Source: Xanthobacteraceae bacterium (lineage in GTDB: Bacteria > Pseudomonadota > Alphaproteobacteria > Rhizobiales > Xanthobacteraceae). From it: 45,543 nucleotides of DNA. The notes beneath the pieces are model-generated. The model was not told the origin of the DNA. It saw only the letters and a list, made by a program, of their open reading frames with translations, and did no database searches. The stretch lies in contig JAIESI010000190.1 in NCBI GenBank assembly GCA_019746135.1, forward strand, positions 1-45,543, read 5' to 3'. Of the stretch, positions 16,421 through 25,289 are shown piece after piece; the stretch's first letter is position 1, and the number at the start of each line of letters is the position of its first letter. A program made the position numbers and the translations under genes.

Positions 16421-16454
16421 CGCAGGCTCCTGTCCCTGGCGACAGGAGCCTGCG
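16421..16454 (+). terminator. strong hairpin, probable terminator
   Basis: A perfect 14-bp stem, CGCAGGCTCCTGTC (16421-16434) with GACAGGAGCCTGCG (16441-16454) and a 6-nt loop, starts 8 nt after the methyltransferase stop. There is no clear run of T after it, so it may be a non-canonical terminator or an mRNA 3' stabiliser. Confidence 0.65.
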
Positions 16455-16644
16455 GCTCTGTTGGACTCGGCGGTGAAGAGCGCGGCGCCGATATCGTTCT
16501 GGCGCAGCAGCAGCGCCAGGTGGGCGATGCGATCGCGCCGTTCCTGGTGATCGATCATGGGGAGGGCTGTGATTCACGCGGCACGAGCGCGAAATGTAGC
16601 GGTTCTTGCCGCCGCTTGCATAGACGGTGAAACACTCCGGTGAC

Positions 16645-17841
16645 TTACTCGATCTCGGCCGCGCGTCGCATGCTTGCGATCATCGAGGAGCGCAGCATGT
16701 ATTCGCGCGCCGAGGTCTTGTCCGCAGCGGTTCTGCGCATCGCATCAAGCGATTTCTTCCGCACGTCCGGGTTGCGCTCGCTGATCATCTGCTGATTGCG
16801 GTGGGTCTGCGCCTGCACCGCCTCGACCGCGACGATCCTGCGCTGCCGGTCGTAACGGTCGAGCAGCCGGTCGTCGGCACCGGCATAGATCGCCTTGAGC
16901 TTGTCGGCGAGATTGAACGCGTCCTGGATGCCGCCGTTCATGCCCATGCCGCCGAGCGGATTGTTGACGTGGGCGGCGTCGCCCGCGAGCAGCACGCGGC
17001 CGTGCCGGAAACTTTTCGCCACCCGCTGGTGCACGGGATAGATCGAGCGGTGGGCGATGTTGTAAGGCTCCGGCCGCGGCACCACGCGTTGCAGCATGCT
17101 CTGCATGTGCTCATCCGACAGGAGCTGGTCCTTGTCCGAATTCTCCGGCGCCGGCACCAGCACGCGCCACAGCCCCGGCACGCGCAACAGCACCAGCCAC
17201 TCGTTCGGATCGGCGATGTAGTTGACGTAGGCAATGTCTGTGAGCGTCTTCTCGAACGGAAAGTCGGTCGAGGCGATCCAGAACAGCTCGGCATAGGTGA
17301 ACCCCTCGAACTCCACGCCGAGCGAGCGGCGAACCGCGCTGCGCGCGCCGTCGGCGGCGATCACGTAGCGGCCGGACACTGCGACCGGGCCGTTCGCCGT
17401 GCTGGCGGTGACGGTCACGCCGTCTCCGTCCTGCGTCACCCCGGTGACCTCGTGGCCGAAGCGGATGTCGGTGCCGATCTTGTTCAGTTCCGCCTCGACG
17501 AAGCGCATCAGCTTCCATTGCTCGCATTGCACGCGATAGGGGTGGTTGGTGTCGCCTGCGAGCAGCCCGAGATCGAAGGTCGCGACCGGCCCGGTTTCGC
17601 GGTCGCGGAACTGCCAGGTCGGCGCCTTCAGCCCGACCTCGATCATCCGCGGCACCATGTCGAACTCGTCGAGCAGGTCGAGCGTCGGCGGATGGAAGGT
17701 CGAGCCGCGCAGCTCCATCACCAGCTCCGGCTCGGCCGCGAGCAGCACGCTCGGGATGCCGCGCCTCGCCAGCGCGAGCGCCGTGGTCAGTCCAACCGGG
17801 CCCGCGCCGACGACGATGATGCGGTCATTCTCACTCGACAT
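16645..17841 (-). CDS. FAD-dependent monooxygenase (class A flavoprotein hydroxylase type)
   Basis: The 398-residue product is a class A FAD monooxygenase (p-hydroxybenzoate hydroxylase fold, UbiH/PheA/TcmG-like). The ADP-binding motif VVGAGPVGLTTALALARRG is at the N-terminus, the DG motif is YVIAADGARSAVRRSLG near residue 165, and the GD motif is GRVLLAGDAAHVNNPLGGMGMNGGIQDAFNLA near 285-315. These enzymes use NAD(P)H and O2 to hydroxylate aromatic or related ring compounds. The divergent neighbour 72 nt away is an Asp/Glu racemase-superfamily protein of maleate isomerase/arylmalonate decarboxylase type; together they suggest breakdown of an aromatic or heterocyclic acid, though the substrate is unknown. 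The start at 17841 gives a normal N-terminus. Confidence 0.9.
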   Translation of the reverse strand: MSSENDRIIVVGAGPVGLTTALALARRGIPSVLLAAEPELVMELRGSTFHPPTLDLLDEFDMVPRMIEVGLKAPTWQFRDRETGPVATFDLGLLAGDTNHPYRVQCEQWKLMRFVEAELNKIGTDIRFGHEVTGVTQDGDGVTVTASTANGPVAVSGRYVIAADGARSAVRRSLGVEFEGFTYAELFWIASTDFPFEKTLTDIAYVNYIADPNEWLVLLRVPGLWRVLVPAPENSDKDQLLSDEHMQSMLQRVVPRPEPYNIAHRSIYPVHQRVAKSFRHGRVLLAGDAAHVNNPLGGMGMNGGIQDAFNLADKLKAIYAGADDRLLDRYDRQRRIVAVEAVQAQTHRNQQMISERNPDVRKKSLDAMRRTAADKTSAREYMLRSSMIASMRRAAEIE

Positions 17842-17913
17842 GGATGTTGTTCTTCCCGTGGCCCGGCAGACATAGCAAAATAGAGACCGGAATCGGTTTT
17901 GGAGCAATGTTCG

Positions 17914-18666
17914 ATGCGTGATGTGCTCGGCTGGCGGTGCAAGTTCGGCGTGCTGGGGCCCTCGACCAACACCATCGTCCAGCCCGACTTCGAGATGATG
18001 CGGCCGCCCGGCGTCACCAACCACTACAGCCGCATTTTCACCCCCAATGCCCAGGCCGTGAGCAACGAGACCTTCATGGCCGGCACGCAGGTGATCGGCG
18101 AGAACACGCTCGAGGCGGTGCGCTCGGTCATGACCTGCTCGCCGGACTATCTGGTGATGGGCATGTCGGCGGTGACGTTCTACGGCGGCACGAAGGGCGC
18201 CGACGCGTTCCAGGAGAAGGTGGAGCAGGCGGCGGGCGTGAAGATCAGCATCGGCTCGCATTCCTGCACCGCGGCGATGCAGGCCTATGGCGGGATCAAG
18301 CGCATCGCGGTGCTGTCGCCGTACTACCCGGTCGCGAACGAGCAGGTGATCCGCTACTTCACCGACTCCGGCTTCGAGGTGGTGCGCGACGCCTACCTGC
18401 AATGCAAGAGCTGGACGGCGATCGCCGAGGTGCCGCCCGAGGTGCTGCGCGAACGGCTGATCGAGCTCAACGGCAACGGCCGCGACGTCGATGCGATCGT
18501 GCAGGTCGGCACCAATCTCAGCATGGTCCGCCTTGCTGCCGCAGCCGAGATGTGGCTCGGCAAGCCGGTGATCGCGATCAACACCGCGACCTACTGGCAC
18601 GCGCTGCGGGCGAACAAGGTCATGGACAAGATCCCGGGGCTCGGGCGGCTGCTCGAGGAGTTTTGA
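17914..18666 (+). CDS. Asp/Glu racemase-superfamily protein (maleate isomerase/arylmalonate decarboxylase-like)
   Basis: The 250-residue product belongs to the aspartate/glutamate racemase superfamily branch with maleate cis-trans isomerases and arylmalonate decarboxylases. Evidence is the GVLGPSTNTIVQPDFEMM start and the SHSCTAAMQAYGGIKRIAVLSPYYP segment. The positions where racemase-type catalytic cysteines are expected read MGMSAVTFYGG and QVGTNLSM, without an obvious Cys, so activity or mechanism may differ. The ATG at 17914 follows a GGAG site at 17901-17904; a TTG at 17899 is also in frame. It is divergent from the flavin monooxygenase. Its genuine reaction is unassigned. Confidence 0.75.
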   Translation: MRDVLGWRCKFGVLGPSTNTIVQPDFEMMRPPGVTNHYSRIFTPNAQAVSNETFMAGTQVIGENTLEAVRSVMTCSPDYLVMGMSAVTFYGGTKGADAFQEKVEQAAGVKISIGSHSCTAAMQAYGGIKRIAVLSPYYPVANEQVIRYFTDSGFEVVRDAYLQCKSWTAIAEVPPEVLRERLIELNGNGRDVDAIVQVGTNLSMVRLAAAAEMWLGKPVIAINTATYWHALRANKVMDKIPGLGRLLEEF

Positions 18667-18874
18667 GGCGGCCCGCGGCCGGCGTCCAGACCGGTGCCGT
18701 ATCGAGGTACCGCGACCGCGGTGAACGACCTCGCCTGCGGAACGGCTGCGCCGGGATCAGGAGCGTCTCGGCCCGGTGGTTCGCGATGCGGGGATTCAGC
18801 CGAACTGAACTAAATTCGTGGTGATCGCGCCGGAGGCCATTGCCTCCCGCGCGCGTCACTGCCATCTTGAAGGA

Positions 18875-19056
18875 GCAGGTGGGAGAGACCGGCTTCGGCC
18901 GGCGCCGAAGGAGCAACCGCCCCGGAAACTCTCAGGCAAAAGGACCGCCTGCCGCGAAACACTCTGGAAAGTGGAGCCGCTTGCTCCCACCGACGGTGTA
19001 AGGCCGGGCCCATGACGGGTCTCGCCGATGCTCTCAGGTCGATGACAGAGGGGGCC
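18875..19056 (+). promoter_or_regulatory. tandem glycine riboswitch
   Basis: The sequence shows both aptamers of the classical tandem glycine riboswitch. Aptamer 1 runs from GGGAGAGACC (18881) through GCCGAAGGAGCAACCGCCCC to AAACTCTCAGGCAAAAGGACC (18927-18946). A linker leads to aptamer 2 with ACTCTGGAAAGTGGAGC (18961), CACCGACGGTGTAAGGCCGG (18989) and GATGCTCTCAGGTCGATGACAGAGGGG (19027-19053). Glycine binding to this class usually activates expression of glycine-using genes. It lies 50 nt upstream of the DadA-like oxidoreductase, which implies glycine or its metabolites control that enzyme. Confidence 0.93.
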
Positions 19057-19105
19057 GTCCGCTGCGCCAAGCGCGCGCGGGCTGCACCCTTGGAGATCGA
19101 GAGCC

Positions 19106-19159
19106 ATGTCTTCCAGAGCGATGTCTTCCAGAGCGATGTCTTCCGGAGCCATCTCTTCC
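19106..19159 (+). repeat. 15-bp tandem repeat carrying successive start codons
   Basis: The unit ATGTCTTCCAGAGCG occurs at 19106-19120 and 19121-19135, then ATGTCTTCCGGAGCC at 19136-19150 and a partial ATCTCTTCC at 19151-19159. Each repeat supplies an ATG and an AGAG-like element just before the next ATG. It encodes the N-terminus of the DadA-like protein. Confidence 0.9.
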
Positions 19160-20449
19160 CCGTCAGATTTCGACGCCGTCGTGCTGGGTGCGGGCGTCAT
19201 CGGCGTCAACTCGGCCTATTGGCTGGCGCGTGCCGGAAAGAACGTGTGCGTCATCGACCGGCAATGCGCCGCCGGTCTTGAGACGAGCTTCGCCAACGGT
19301 GGCCAGATATCGGTCAGTCATGCCGAGCCGTGGGCCAATCCGTCCGCGCCGCTCAAGGTTCTGAAGTGGCTGCTGCACGGCGATTCTCCGCTGCTGTTCC
19401 GTCCGCGGCTCGATGTGCACCAATGGCTGTGGCTGGCGCGGTTCATGGTCGATTGCCTGCCCAGCCGCGCCGATCGCCACACCACCGAGATCGTGAAGCT
19501 CGCGACCGCGAGCCGCGCGCTGTTGCAGGAGATCCGCGCGCGCGAGCAGCTCGATTACGACCAGCGCACCCGCGGGATTCTGCATTTCTACCGCGAGCAG
19601 AAAGAGTTCGAATCAGCCACCCGCGTGGCCGAGCTGATGCGAAAATACGGCTGTGACCGCCGCGTCATTTCCGCGTCGCAGGTGGTCGAGCTGGAACCGG
19701 CCTTCAACGAGCGCGCGCACGAGATTGTCGGTGCGACATACACTGCGGAAGACGAAAGCGGCGATGCGCGGAAATACACCCAAGCGCTTGCCGCGGTTTG
19801 CGCGCGCATGGGCGTTACGTTCCTGTATGGCTCGGATGCGGTCGGGCTCGACGCGGACCGCGCCGGCGGCTCGGTCGCCTCGGTCGAAGTTCGCACTCCG
19901 GAAGGATACCGTTCGATCCGGGGCAGGGACATCGTCGTTTGCATGGGCAGCTACTCGGCGACTTTTCTCCGCCGATATGGCGTGTCGCTGCGGATCTATC
20001 CGGCCAAGGGCTATTCGGTGACGATACCGATCCGCGAGACGGACTGTGCGCCCGTCGTCAGCCTGACCGATGACGAGTACAAGCTGGTCTATTCCAACCT
20101 CGGCGGCCGGCTTCGTGTGGCGGGAACGGCGGAGCTGTCGGGCTACGACCTGCGGCTCAACCATCGTCGCTGCCGGGCGATCGTCGAGAATGTGCGAAAG
20201 ACATTCCCCCATGCGGGTGACTTCGCTGCGGCGCAGTTCTGGACCGGTCTGCGCCCGGCAACACCGTCCAATCTTCCCTATGTGGGGCGAGCAAACGGGT
20301 ATCGAAATCTCTGGCTCAACACCGGACACGGCACCCTGGGCTGGACATTGGGGGCAGGCTCCGGCCGGCGCGTCAGCGATATGATCTGCGATCAGCCGCG
20401 TGACGTGCCTGCCGTCTTCGGTGCGACGAGCCGAAGCGCCGTCGCATGA
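19106..20449 (+). CDS. DadA-like FAD-dependent amino acid oxidoreductase, glycine-riboswitch controlled
   Basis: The 447-residue product is a DAO-family flavoprotein most like the D-amino acid dehydrogenase small subunit DadA. The dinucleotide motif DAVVLGAGVIGVNSAYWLARAG covers residues 23-44 (Gly28, Gly30, Gly33), followed by CVIDRQCAAGLETSFANGGQISVSHAEPWANP, the DadA-type second motif. The C-terminal GLRPATPSNLPYVGR and LWLNTGHGTLGWTLGAGSG complete the FAD site. It would deaminate an amino acid (D-amino acid or glycine) and pass electrons to the respiratory chain. The tandem glycine riboswitch upstream makes glycine or alanine-type metabolism likely. The start is ambiguous: three in-frame ATGs (19106, 19121, 19136) sit in a 15-bp tandem repeat, so the N-terminus reads MSSRAMSSRAMSSGA. 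Confidence 0.88.
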   Translation: MSSRAMSSRAMSSGAISSPSDFDAVVLGAGVIGVNSAYWLARAGKNVCVIDRQCAAGLETSFANGGQISVSHAEPWANPSAPLKVLKWLLHGDSPLLFRPRLDVHQWLWLARFMVDCLPSRADRHTTEIVKLATASRALLQEIRAREQLDYDQRTRGILHFYREQKEFESATRVAELMRKYGCDRRVISASQVVELEPAFNERAHEIVGATYTAEDESGDARKYTQALAAVCARMGVTFLYGSDAVGLDADRAGGSVASVEVRTPEGYRSIRGRDIVVCMGSYSATFLRRYGVSLRIYPAKGYSVTIPIRETDCAPVVSLTDDEYKLVYSNLGGRLRVAGTAELSGYDLRLNHRRCRAIVENVRKTFPHAGDFAAAQFWTGLRPATPSNLPYVGRANGYRNLWLNTGHGTLGWTLGAGSGRRVSDMICDQPRDVPAVFGATSRSAVA

Positions 20450-20500
20450 AAGGCAGCGTTCCGAAACTCCCGGAAGGGACCGCACGGATGAAACGCGTCC

Positions 20501-21553
20501 TCACGGGATTTCACCCTTCCATTGGCGGAGCGCCACGCTCAGCCGCTGCCATTCATTCTCGCCTGCCGGCAATCCCCAGCGCAGCCACGTCGGCTCCTCG
20601 GTGAAGCGCCGGACGAGGACGCCCGCGCGCCCGAGCCGGCTGAACAGATCGCCCGCGTTCCGTGACCGCGTCAGCCGGTAAAGCGGCGTGCCGCCGGCGA
20701 TCTCAAGCCCCGCGTCGACGAGCAGCTCGTCGAGCCGCTTCGCACCGGATGCGAGACGTTCGAGTGTTCGCCGCTTCCATTCGCCGTCGGCGAGCGCCTG
20801 CTCGCCGATCGCGACCGCGGGGCCCGCGACCGCCCACGGCCCGAGCATCGTGTCGAGGCGGTTTGCCAAGCGAGGGGCGGCCATTGCGAAACCGAGCCGA
20901 AGTCCGGCGAGGCCGTAAAATTTTCCGAACGAGCGCAGCACGATGATGTTCGCGCGATCGGTTTCGCCCACAAGGCTGGTGTCCGGCGCGACGTCAGCAA
21001 AGGACTCGTCGATGACGAGAATGCCGCTGCGCTGACCCAGAGCGTCCGCGAGCGTCAGCAGCGCCCGCTTCTCGACGATGCGTCCATCCGGATTGTTCGG
21101 ATTGACGACGATAGCAAGATCGGCGTCGCGAAGTTCACTGACGTCGGCAGCTTCGGCCACCGCATGGCCTGCGAGCTGCGCCGCGCGGCCATGCTCGGCA
21201 TAGGTCGTGCGCAGGATGATCGCCTTGCCGGGCTTCAGCAGTCCGGCGACCTGCGGCAGCAGGATCTGCGTGCCCGGCGCGGGCACGACATGCTCCGGGG
21301 ACGGCGCGCCGTACGCCGTTGCCGCGACTGCGGCGAGTTGTCGTATGCTCGCCCGGTCCGGCAGCCGCGCGAAAATTTCGCCCGGCAGAGCGGGCAGGGG
21401 CCGAGGATAAGGCCAGGGATGGGGATTGATCCCGGTCGAAAGATCGATGAAAGGTTCGGGCGCGCCGGGAAACATTGTTCGCGCCGCGGCGATGTCGCCG
21501 CCATGCGCCAGCGGCGCGATGGTGGGCTGACCGGGTTGGGATCGAATGAGCAT
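20501..21553 (-). CDS. cobC: threonine-phosphate decarboxylase CobC
   Basis: The 350-residue product is the PLP-dependent L-threonine O-3-phosphate decarboxylase (P. denitrificans CobC; Salmonella CobD) that makes (R)-1-amino-2-propanol phosphate, the linker of the cobalamin lower loop. It carries HGGDIAAARTMFPGAPEPFIDLSTGINP at the N-terminus and the aminotransferase class I/II signature NPNNPDGR near residue 151. The Schiff-base Lys211 is in VLRSFGKFYGLAGLRLGF. Its length is typical. The ATG at 21553 is chosen so the conserved HGGD region is included; it overlaps the divergent cbiB start by 8 nt. No promoter space lies between the two, so its promoter must be inside cbiB. Confidence 0.92.
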   Translation of the reverse strand: MLIRSQPGQPTIAPLAHGGDIAAARTMFPGAPEPFIDLSTGINPHPWPYPRPLPALPGEIFARLPDRASIRQLAAVAATAYGAPSPEHVVPAPGTQILLPQVAGLLKPGKAIILRTTYAEHGRAAQLAGHAVAEAADVSELRDADLAIVVNPNNPDGRIVEKRALLTLADALGQRSGILVIDESFADVAPDTSLVGETDRANIIVLRSFGKFYGLAGLRLGFAMAAPRLANRLDTMLGPWAVAGPAVAIGEQALADGEWKRRTLERLASGAKRLDELLVDAGLEIAGGTPLYRLTRSRNAGDLFSRLGRAGVLVRRFTEEPTWLRWGLPAGENEWQRLSVALRQWKGEIP

Positions 21554-22502
21554 CGCGACCACCTTACTGGCCCTGCTCATTGAAGCAACGGCCGGCTATC
21601 CCGAGCGCGTGCTGCGCGCGATCGGCCATCCGGTGATCTGGATCGGCCGTCTGATCTCGGTCCTCGACCGTATGCTCAACCGACCGGACAGCGCCTGGCG
21701 CAAGGCCGCGGGCTTTCTCGCGCTCTTCGTCATCATCGCCGTTCCGGCCGTCGCGGCCTGCGTGATCGAGCGCGCCCTGTTGCTGCTGCCGCTGGGATTT
21801 GCGCTGGTGGCCTTGCTGGCCAGCACGCTGATTGCGCAGCGCAGCCTCTACGAGCACGTCGAGCGCGTCGCCGATGCGCTCGAGAACGGCGGGCTCGAAG
21901 CCGGACGCGCGGCGGTGTCGCAGATCGTCGGCCGCGATCCGCAATCGCTCGACGAGGCGGGCGTGGCGCGCGCCGCCATCGAAAGCCTCGCCGAGAATTT
22001 CTCCGACGGCGTTGTCGCGCCGGTGTTCTGGCTCGGCGTCGGCGGCTTGTCCTTCGGCGTGGCCTACAAGGCGATCAACACCGCCGACAGCATGATCGGC
22101 CACAAGAACGAGAAGTATCGCGAGTTCGGTTATGCCTCCGCCCGGCTCGACGACCTCGTCAACCTTCCGGCCTCGCGCCTCTCCGCCCTGCTGATCGCCG
22201 CGGCCGCGGCGGTGACCGACCGCGACGCCGCCTGGCGCGCCTGGGAAACTGTGACGCGCGACGCGCGCAAGCATCGCTCGCCCAACGCCGGCTGGCCGGA
22301 GGCGGCGATGGCCGGCGCGCTGGGCCTTTCGCTCGCGGGCCCCCGCGCCTATGGCGGCATTATGGTCGAGGATGCCTTCATGGGCGACGGCCGCCGCGAA
22401 GCCAGTGCGCAGGACATCCGCGCCGCGCTCGCGCTCTACCGCCGCGCCGCCGTGATCCTGATCGCGCTCGTCGCGCTGATCGCGATCATCGCGCTAAGGT
22501 GA
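21546..22502 (+). CDS. cbiB: adenosylcobinamide-phosphate synthase CbiB (CobD of P. denitrificans)
   Basis: The 318-residue membrane protein attaches aminopropanol phosphate to adenosylcobyric acid. It has hydrophobic segments near residues 55-100 ([37 protein letters not shown]) and at the C-terminus. Conserved motifs are [42 protein letters not shown] and [25 protein letters not shown], all characteristic of the family. It acts directly downstream of CobQ and uses the product of the CobC made from the opposite strand. Its 5' end overlaps cobC by 8 nt and its 3' end overlaps cobQ by 17 nt, so it is closely packed between two antisense genes. Confidence 0.95.
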   Translation: MSIATTLLALLIEATAGYPERVLRAIGHPVIWIGRLISVLDRMLNRPDSAWRKAAGFLALFVIIAVPAVAACVIERALLLLPLGFALVALLASTLIAQRSLYEHVERVADALENGGLEAGRAAVSQIVGRDPQSLDEAGVARAAIESLAENFSDGVVAPVFWLGVGGLSFGVAYKAINTADSMIGHKNEKYREFGYASARLDDLVNLPASRLSALLIAAAAAVTDRDAAWRAWETVTRDARKHRSPNAGWPEAAMAGALGLSLAGPRAYGGIMVEDAFMGDGRREASAQDIRAALALYRRAAVILIALVALIAIIALR

Positions 22503-23943
22503 GCAGCCGGTCGAGATCGACAAAGGTCGAAAGGTGCTTGGCGAGCCGGTCGAGGGTCGTCTCGACCAGCTCTTCATAGGCGACGTTGGCGGGCCCGGCA
22601 CCGAGCCGTTGCAGCCAGGCCGACCGCTGTTTGTCATCGGCAAACAGCCCATGCACATAGGTGCCGATCACGCGCTCGTTCTTCGACACTGCCCCCTCGG
22701 GTCTGCCGTCCACGGTGGCGAACGGCCGCGCGCAGTCCGGCCCCTGCGTCACGCCCATGTGCATCTCGTAGCCCTTGAACGGCATGCCGTCGCCGGTCGT
22801 GCCGGCGACGCTGACGAGCGTCTTCTCCCGCGTCAGCGTTGTGCCCACGTCGAGCAGCCCCAGTCCCGGTGCCGTGCCCGAGGGCCCCTCGACGCCGTCC
22901 GGATCAGCCACGCTCCGTCCCAGCATCTGATAGCCGCCGCAGAGCCCGATCACCGTGCCGCCGCGCCGCACATGCGCGGCAATGTCGATGTCGAATCCGG
23001 CCTCGCGCAGCGCGTTCAATCCCGCAATGGTCGTCTTCGAGCCCGGCAGGATCACGAGATCCGCGTCGCCGGGGAGCGGCGTGCCGGGATGCACGCGCAC
23101 GAGATCGACCGAAGGCTCTGCTTCAAGCGGGTCGAGATCGTCGAAGTTTGCGATCTGCGGCAGGATCGGCACCACGATCTTCAGCTTCGCGCCTTGGCGC
23201 CTCGGCGCCACGTGATCGAGCGCCAGTGCGTCCTCGGCCGGCAGATTGCGCGCTTCGGAAAAGTACGGAACGAAGCCCAGCGCCGGCCAGCCGGTCTTCT
23301 CGACGATCGCTTCCTTGCCGGGAATGAACAGGCTCGGGTCGCCGCGGAACTTGTTGATGATGAAGCCCACGACGAGCCTTTCGTCGTCCGGATCGAGCAC
23401 CGCCTTGGTGCCGACAAGGCTTGCGATCACGCCGCCGCGATCGATGTCGCCCACGATCACCACCGGCACATTGGCCGCGCGCGCAAAGCCCATGTTGGCG
23501 ATGTCGTAGCGGCGCAGGTTGATCTCCGAGGCGCTGCCCGCGCCTTCCACCAGCACCAGGTCGGCCTCGGCCTTCAGCTTCTCATAGCTTTCCAGCACAT
23601 GCGGCAGGAGCTTCTGCTTCATCGCCATGTACTCGGCGGCCTTGGCGGTGGCGAACACCTTGCCCTGCACCACCACCTGCGAGCCGATCATGCTCTGCGG
23701 CTTCAACAGCACCGGGTTCATGTGCACGCTCGGCGGCACAAGCGCTGCGCGCGCCTGCAGCGCCTGGGCGCGGCCGATCTCGCCGCCGTCCACGGCGACC
23801 GCCGCGTTGTTCGACATGTTCTGCGGCTTGAACGGCCGCACCCTCAGCCCGCGTCGGGTGTAGGCGCGCGCCAGCCCCGCGACCAGCAGCGACTTGCCGA
23901 CGTCGGAGCCCGTGCCCTGGAACATGATCGCGCGCGCGGTCAC
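22486..23943 (-). CDS. cobQ: cobyric acid synthase CobQ
   Basis: The 485-residue product amidates four carboxyl groups of adenosylcobyrinic acid a,c-diamide using glutamine. The N-terminal ATPase domain starts [19 protein letters not shown] (P-loop, residues 7-25) and includes [25 protein letters not shown]. The C-terminal glutaminase domain carries the nucleophile Cys335 in [11 protein letters not shown] and the catalytic His in the GTYVHGLF region near the end. Length and order match the family. It follows cobO by 2 nt in the minus-strand cobU-cobO-cobQ group and converges on cbiB with a 17-nt overlap. Confidence 0.97.
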   Translation of the reverse strand: MTARAIMFQGTGSDVGKSLLVAGLARAYTRRGLRVRPFKPQNMSNNAAVAVDGGEIGRAQALQARAALVPPSVHMNPVLLKPQSMIGSQVVVQGKVFATAKAAEYMAMKQKLLPHVLESYEKLKAEADLVLVEGAGSASEINLRRYDIANMGFARAANVPVVIVGDIDRGGVIASLVGTKAVLDPDDERLVVGFIINKFRGDPSLFIPGKEAIVEKTGWPALGFVPYFSEARNLPAEDALALDHVAPRRQGAKLKIVVPILPQIANFDDLDPLEAEPSVDLVRVHPGTPLPGDADLVILPGSKTTIAGLNALREAGFDIDIAAHVRRGGTVIGLCGGYQMLGRSVADPDGVEGPSGTAPGLGLLDVGTTLTREKTLVSVAGTTGDGMPFKGYEMHMGVTQGPDCARPFATVDGRPEGAVSKNERVIGTYVHGLFADDKQRSAWLQRLGAGPANVAYEELVETTLDRLAKHLSTFVDLDRLLTLAR

Positions 23944-23945
23944 GG

Positions 23946-24560
23946 TCAGAACTCGATCCCCGGCTGCGCCTTCACGCCGGCGGCGAAGTGGTGCTTGACC
24001 AGGCTCATGTCGGTGACGAGGTCGGCCGCCGCGATCAGCTCGGGTTTGGCGTTCCGTCCGGTGACGACGATGTGCAGATCGTGCCGCCGCGCCGACAGTT
24101 CGGCGACCACGGATTGCAGGTTGAGATAGTCGTAGCGCAGCGCGATGTTCAGCTCGTCGAGGATGATCAGCGCGAACGTGTCGTCCGCCATCAGCTCGCG
24201 CGCCTTCGCCCAGGCGCGTTCCGCGGCGGCGACGTCACGCATGAGGTCCTGCGTGTCCCAGGTGAAGCCTTCACCCATGGTGTGCCACGACACCTGATCG
24301 CCGAATTTTTCCAGCGCGTCGCGCTCGGCCGAATGCCACGCGCCCTTGATGAACTGCACCACGCCGACGCGCTTGCCGCGCCCGAGCATGCGCAGCGCCA
24401 GACCGAACGCCGCCGTGGACTTGCCCTTGCCGGTGCCGGTGTGGACGATCAGCAGGCCCTTCTCGATTTTCTTCTCCGCGACCTCGGCGTCCTGCACCGC
24501 CTTGCGCTTGGCCATCTTGGCGCGGTGGCGCTCGGCCTCGGCATCCTTGCTGTCGCTCAT
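23946..24560 (-). CDS. cobO: cob(I)yrinic acid a,c-diamide adenosyltransferase CobO
   Basis: The 204-residue product is the CobA/CobO-type corrinoid adenosyltransferase that adds the 5'-deoxyadenosyl ligand from ATP. It carries the P-loop [21 protein letters not shown] at residues 40-60, [11 protein letters not shown], and the [17 protein letters not shown] segment near 130. A basic N-terminus ([18 protein letters not shown]) is usual. The ATG at 24560 overlaps the cobU stop (ATGA), so translation is coupled. An upstream in-frame extension to 24986 is only antiparallel reading of cobU. Confidence 0.97.
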   Translation of the reverse strand: MSDSKDAEAERHRAKMAKRKAVQDAEVAEKKIEKGLLIVHTGTGKGKSTAAFGLALRMLGRGKRVGVVQFIKGAWHSAERDALEKFGDQVSWHTMGEGFTWDTQDLMRDVAAAERAWAKARELMADDTFALIILDELNIALRYDYLNLQSVVAELSARRHDLHIVVTGRNAKPELIAAADLVTDMSLVKHHFAAGVKAQPGIEF

Positions 24561-25078
24561 GGCTCGCCTTTCACCAGCATCGGAATTCCCGCGACCACCA
24601 GCACCACGCGCCCGGCCATCGCCGCGATCCGCTGGTTGAGCCGGCCTTGCAGGTCGCGGAAGCGCCGGGCCTCGGCGTTGTCCGGCACGATGCCGAAGCC
24701 GACCTCGTTGGAGACCAGCACCGTCGGTCCCTGCCGCTCGGCCAGCGCCGCTTCGAGATTCTCGACCGCCGTCTCGATATTGATCTTCCGGAACATCAGG
24801 TTGTTGAGCCAGAGCGTCAGGCAATCGACCAGCACGGTGCGGTCGCCCGCCGCATCCTCGATCGCGCCGGCGAGATCGGTCGGCGCATCGACCGTCTGCC
24901 ACTCCTTGCCGCGGCGGCCCTTGTGCTCGCCGATGCGCGCCCGCATCTCGTCGTCGAACGGCTCCGCGGTCGCGACGTAGATCCACGGCGCGGGCGATGT
25001 CATCGTGAGCGCCTCCGCGTACCGGCTTTTGCCGGAACGCGCGCCACCCAGCACCAGTGTGAGGTTCGGATTTTCCAA
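24557..25078 (-). CDS. cobU: adenosylcobinamide kinase/guanylyltransferase CobU (CobP)
   Basis: The product (about 173 residues) phosphorylates adenosylcobinamide and transfers GMP to give adenosyl-GDP-cobinamide. It starts with LTLVLGGARSGKSRYAEAL (P-loop GARSGKS), followed by WIYVATAEPFDDEMRARI, where CobU enzymes hold catalytic residues, then LVDCLTLWLNNLMF and VLVSNEVGFGIVP, which are diagnostic. No ATG precedes the P-loop; a TTG at 25078 gives the normal family length and lies just beyond a palindromic repeat (25097-25237). Upstream in-frame sequence is repeat DNA. The stop overlaps the cobO start by 4 nt. Confidence 0.9.
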   Translation of the reverse strand: MENPNLTLVLGGARSGKSRYAEALTMTSPAPWIYVATAEPFDDEMRARIGEHKGRRGKEWQTVDAPTDLAGAIEDAAGDRTVLVDCLTLWLNNLMFRKINIETAVENLEAALAERQGPTVLVSNEVGFGIVPDNAEARRFRDLQGRLNQRIAAMAGRVVLVVAGIPMLVKGEP

Positions 25079-25096
25079 CGGGCTACTCGGTCTCGC

Positions 25097-25237
25097 ATTT
25101 GCGCCCTCTCCCCTTGTGGGAGAGGGCTCCACCGAAGCTTCTGCACACTCGAAGGGGTGAGGGGTACTACCCCTCACCCAATCCTTGATGTCACACGTTC
25201 TACGCCGCCCTCTCCCACAAGGGGAGAGGGCGCAAAT
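25097..25237. repeat. palindromic repeat with 30-bp arms upstream of cobU
   Basis: The arms at 25097-25126 (ATTTGCGCCCTCTCC...) and 25208-25237 are essentially perfect inverted copies, and the centre holds a further 10-bp hairpin GGGTGAGGGG-TACTA-CCCCTCACCC (25155-25179). The whole could fold into a cruciform. It has the look of a small non-autonomous repeat common between genes in Rhizobiales. It separates the cobU group from the cobalamin riboswitch. Confidence 0.85.
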
Positions 25238-25289
25238 ACCGGGATCCGAGCTTGCATTGACAAAGCCGACCCCAAGCCATTTAGTGGCC

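Noticed and set aside
22534..24129. A 531-codon plus-strand frame opposite cobQ and cobO
   Set aside because: The translation is His/Arg/Ala-rich shadow sequence, while cobQ and cobO have complete catalytic motifs.
25097..25237. Possible insertion sequence or CRISPR-like repeat
   Set aside because: Only one inverted pair without transposase or regular spacers is present, so it is annotated as a palindromic repeat only.
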